From positions 1 to 7,644 of the forward strand of contig CAMKMR010000080.1 in the NCBI GenBank assembly GCA_946413945.1: a stretch of 7,644 bases of DNA, in the 5' to 3' direction. Numbering within the stretch: position 1 is the first letter of the stretch; every line of letters begins with the position of its first letter. The translations under genes were made by a program, and so were the position numbers. This DNA is from an uncultured Lachnospiraceae bacterium. GTDB taxonomy: Bacteria > Bacillota > Clostridia > Lachnospirales > Lachnospiraceae. The notes beneath the pieces are model-generated. The model worked only from the letters and a program-made list of their open reading frames with translations. It had not been told where the DNA came from and did no database searches. Below, piece by piece: positions 6,231-7,644 of the stretch.

Positions 6231-7499
6231 CTATTCACCTGCCTTTATTATACTTGAACCACTTTCGAGAACGCCATTTGGATATTCTTCTGCCGAAGTC
6301 TCCCCTATGATAGCTACATTTTTCCCAATTGTTACATCATCTGGAATAACTGAATTCTCACCAATAGTTACAAGGCCGAATGAATAGATATGTGGTGCAA
6401 AATCATTTATTTTTTCTTCACCTACACCTAATTTTACACGCGAGCCAATCTTTACGTTTTCTGCGATTATCGCTTTATTTATTTCTGTGCCATATCCAAT
6501 CTCTGCATTATTCATAATGATCGAATCTCTGATCTTGGCACCTTTTCCAATGATGACACCAGAACCTATGACTGAATTTTCAACGTCGCCATATATTTCT
6601 GAGCCTTCACCTATTATACATTCTTTAATATTACTTTCTGATGAAATATACTGTGGTGGCAGATTGTCACTCTTAGTATAGATTCTCCAGAACTCTTCAT
6701 AGAGATTAAATTCCGGAACAATAGAAACAAGTTGCATATTGGCATCCCAATATGATCCAAGAGTTCCTACATCCTTCCAATATCCTTTGAAGTCATATGC
6801 ACATATCTTCTTTCCTTCAGCATGAACATGCGGAATGATATGTTTTCCAAAGTCACATGAAGGTACATCTTTCATTTCAATCAGTGCTTTTTTAAGAACT
6901 GGCCAACTGAAGATATAAATACCCATTGATGCCTTGTTGCTACGTGGATGTTCCGGCTTTTCTTCAAATTCCTGAATAATACCATTTTCATCTGTTATAA
7001 CAACTCCAAATCTGCTTGCCTCCTCAATCGGAACTTGATATGTAGCAAGCGTGACATCAGCATGTGATGATTTATGGAAATCGAGCATAACCTCATAATC
7101 CATCTTGTAAATATGGTCACCTGAAAGTATTAAAACATAATCCGGATTATAATACTCCATATATTCAAGATTCTGGTAAATTGCATTGGCTGTTCCAGTA
7201 TACCACTGACTGTTTCCACTCTTTTCATATGGTGGAAGAACTGTTACGCCTCCGAAATTACGATCAAGATCCCAAGACATACCAATTCCGATATGCTGAT
7301 TAAGTCTCAGTGGTCTGTACTGTGTAAGTACCCCAACTGTATCAACCCCTGAATTGATACAGTTACTGAGAGGGAAATCAATGATCTTATATTTACCACC
7401 AAAAGCAACTGCTGGTTTAGCAAGCTTAGATGTAAGTACACCAAGACGGCTGCCCTGGCCCCCTGCAAGGAGCATTGCTATCATTTCCTTTTTAATCAT
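6231..7499 (-). CDS. glgC: Glucose-1-phosphate adenylyltransferase GlgC
   Basis: GlgC makes ADP-glucose from ATP and glucose-1-phosphate, the committed and usually allosterically controlled step of bacterial glycogen synthesis. The 422-residue product has normal length. The catalytic domain shows LAGGQGSRLG (11-20), KPAVAFGGKYKIIDFPLSNC (28-47), GTANAIYQN (102-110), the metal-binding Asp128 in SGDHIYKMDY, Lys181 of FEEKP (sugar-phosphate binding), ASMGIYIF (190-197), DFGKHIIP (216-223) and YWKDVGTLGSYW (240-251). The second half (about 290-400) is a left-handed beta-helix with repeated hexapeptides such as IGEGSE, IGSGVI, IGYGTE and IGKNVA. The ATG at 7499 has a strong AAGGGGTGA ribosome site 6 nt upstream; Met6 is a less likely alternative. 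It is the first gene of the unit and is followed 1 nt later by glgD. All motifs expected for an active subunit are intact, in contrast to its partner. Confidence 0.97.
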   Translation of the reverse strand: MIKKEMIAMLLAGGQGSRLGVLTSKLAKPAVAFGGKYKIIDFPLSNCINSGVDTVGVLTQYRPLRLNQHIGIGMSWDLDRNFGGVTVLPPYEKSGNSQWYTGTANAIYQNLEYMEYYNPDYVLILSGDHIYKMDYEVMLDFHKSSHADVTLATYQVPIEEASRFGVVITDENGIIQEFEEKPEHPRSNKASMGIYIFSWPVLKKALIEMKDVPSCDFGKHIIPHVHAEGKKICAYDFKGYWKDVGTLGSYWDANMQLVSIVPEFNLYEEFWRIYTKSDNLPPQYISSESNIKECIIGEGSEIYGDVENSVIGSGVIIGKGAKIRDSIIMNNAEIGYGTEINKAIIAENVKIGSRVKLGVGEEKINDFAPHIYSFGLVTIGENSVIPDDVTIGKNVAIIGETSAEEYPNGVLESGSSIIKAGE

Positions 7500-7532
7500 A
7501 TAATGTCACCCCTTTTAGCAATAGTTTCATAC

Positions 7533-7541
7533 ATTATACCA
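7533..7541 (-). promoter_or_regulatory. Predicted extended -10 promoter of glgC
   Basis: On the minus strand TGGTATAAT is a perfect -10 hexamer with the TGn extension. A -35 box at 17-nt spacing (TTTTAA) is poor, as is common for extended -10 promoters. Initiation near 7526 would give a leader of about 27 nt, just enough for the ribosome site. Upstream DNA (7542-7644) is AT-rich, contains another TATAAT at 7615-7610 and two CATATATA copies (7616-7623 and 7637-7644); I see no clear operator or catabolite-response element there. Confidence 0.7.
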
Positions 7542-7644
7542 TGAGGTCCGTAAAATTAAAACCACATTTTAGACATAATTACGAAAATCTCATAGCCTTC
7601 ACATTGATTATTATACATATATAACTATACAATATCCATATATA

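Noticed and set aside
6230..6238. GTG start at 6238 for glgD.
   Set aside because: It lies inside the AGGTGA ribosome site of the ATG at 6229 and has no ribosome site of its own.

Overview
This is a low-GC window in which every gene I can support lies on the minus strand. It looks like a chromosomal core segment of a Clostridia member, most likely Lachnospiraceae. That inference rests on the paired glgC-glgD genes typical of Firmicutes, a spoVG gene, the gene order glmU / pth / mfd, and strong AGGAG-type ribosome binding sites. I cannot name genus or species from the sequence alone.

Read in the direction of transcription (right to left), the layout is as follows. 7500-7644 is an AT-rich upstream region with a good extended -10 promoter. 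glgC (7499-6231) and glgD (6229-5105) follow, 1 nt apart, and encode the catalytic and the degenerate, probably regulatory, subunits of ADP-glucose pyrophosphorylase for glycogen synthesis. spoVG (5054-4788) starts 50 nt later and is closed by a textbook Rho-independent terminator 3 nt after its stop. A 431-nt gene-free interval comes next. It contains a 48-bp tandem repeat array (4532-4756), then a sigma-A-type promoter and a leader with a perfect 11-bp inverted repeat. These serve a short glmU-like gene (4356-3628). A 110-nt purine-rich gap leads to pth (3517-2960), and mfd starts 10 nt later and runs off the left edge (2949-1, first 983 codons).

There appear to be two transcription units. 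The first, glgC-glgD-(spoVG), joins carbon storage to a small developmental and RNA-binding regulator; spoVG may also have its own sigma-H-like promoter inside the end of glgD. The second, glmU-pth-mfd, combines cell-wall precursor synthesis, peptidyl-tRNA recycling and transcription-coupled repair. It is the familiar Firmicutes cluster, with two departures: prs is not between glmU and pth, and glmU ends at the boundary between its two domains, so it encodes only the uridylyltransferase half.

I see no tRNA, rRNA, CRISPR array, insertion sequence or phage gene, and no clear new multi-gene system. The least explained parts are the polarised 48-bp repeat array, the half-length GlmU with its A-rich tail region, and the hairpin in the glmU leader.
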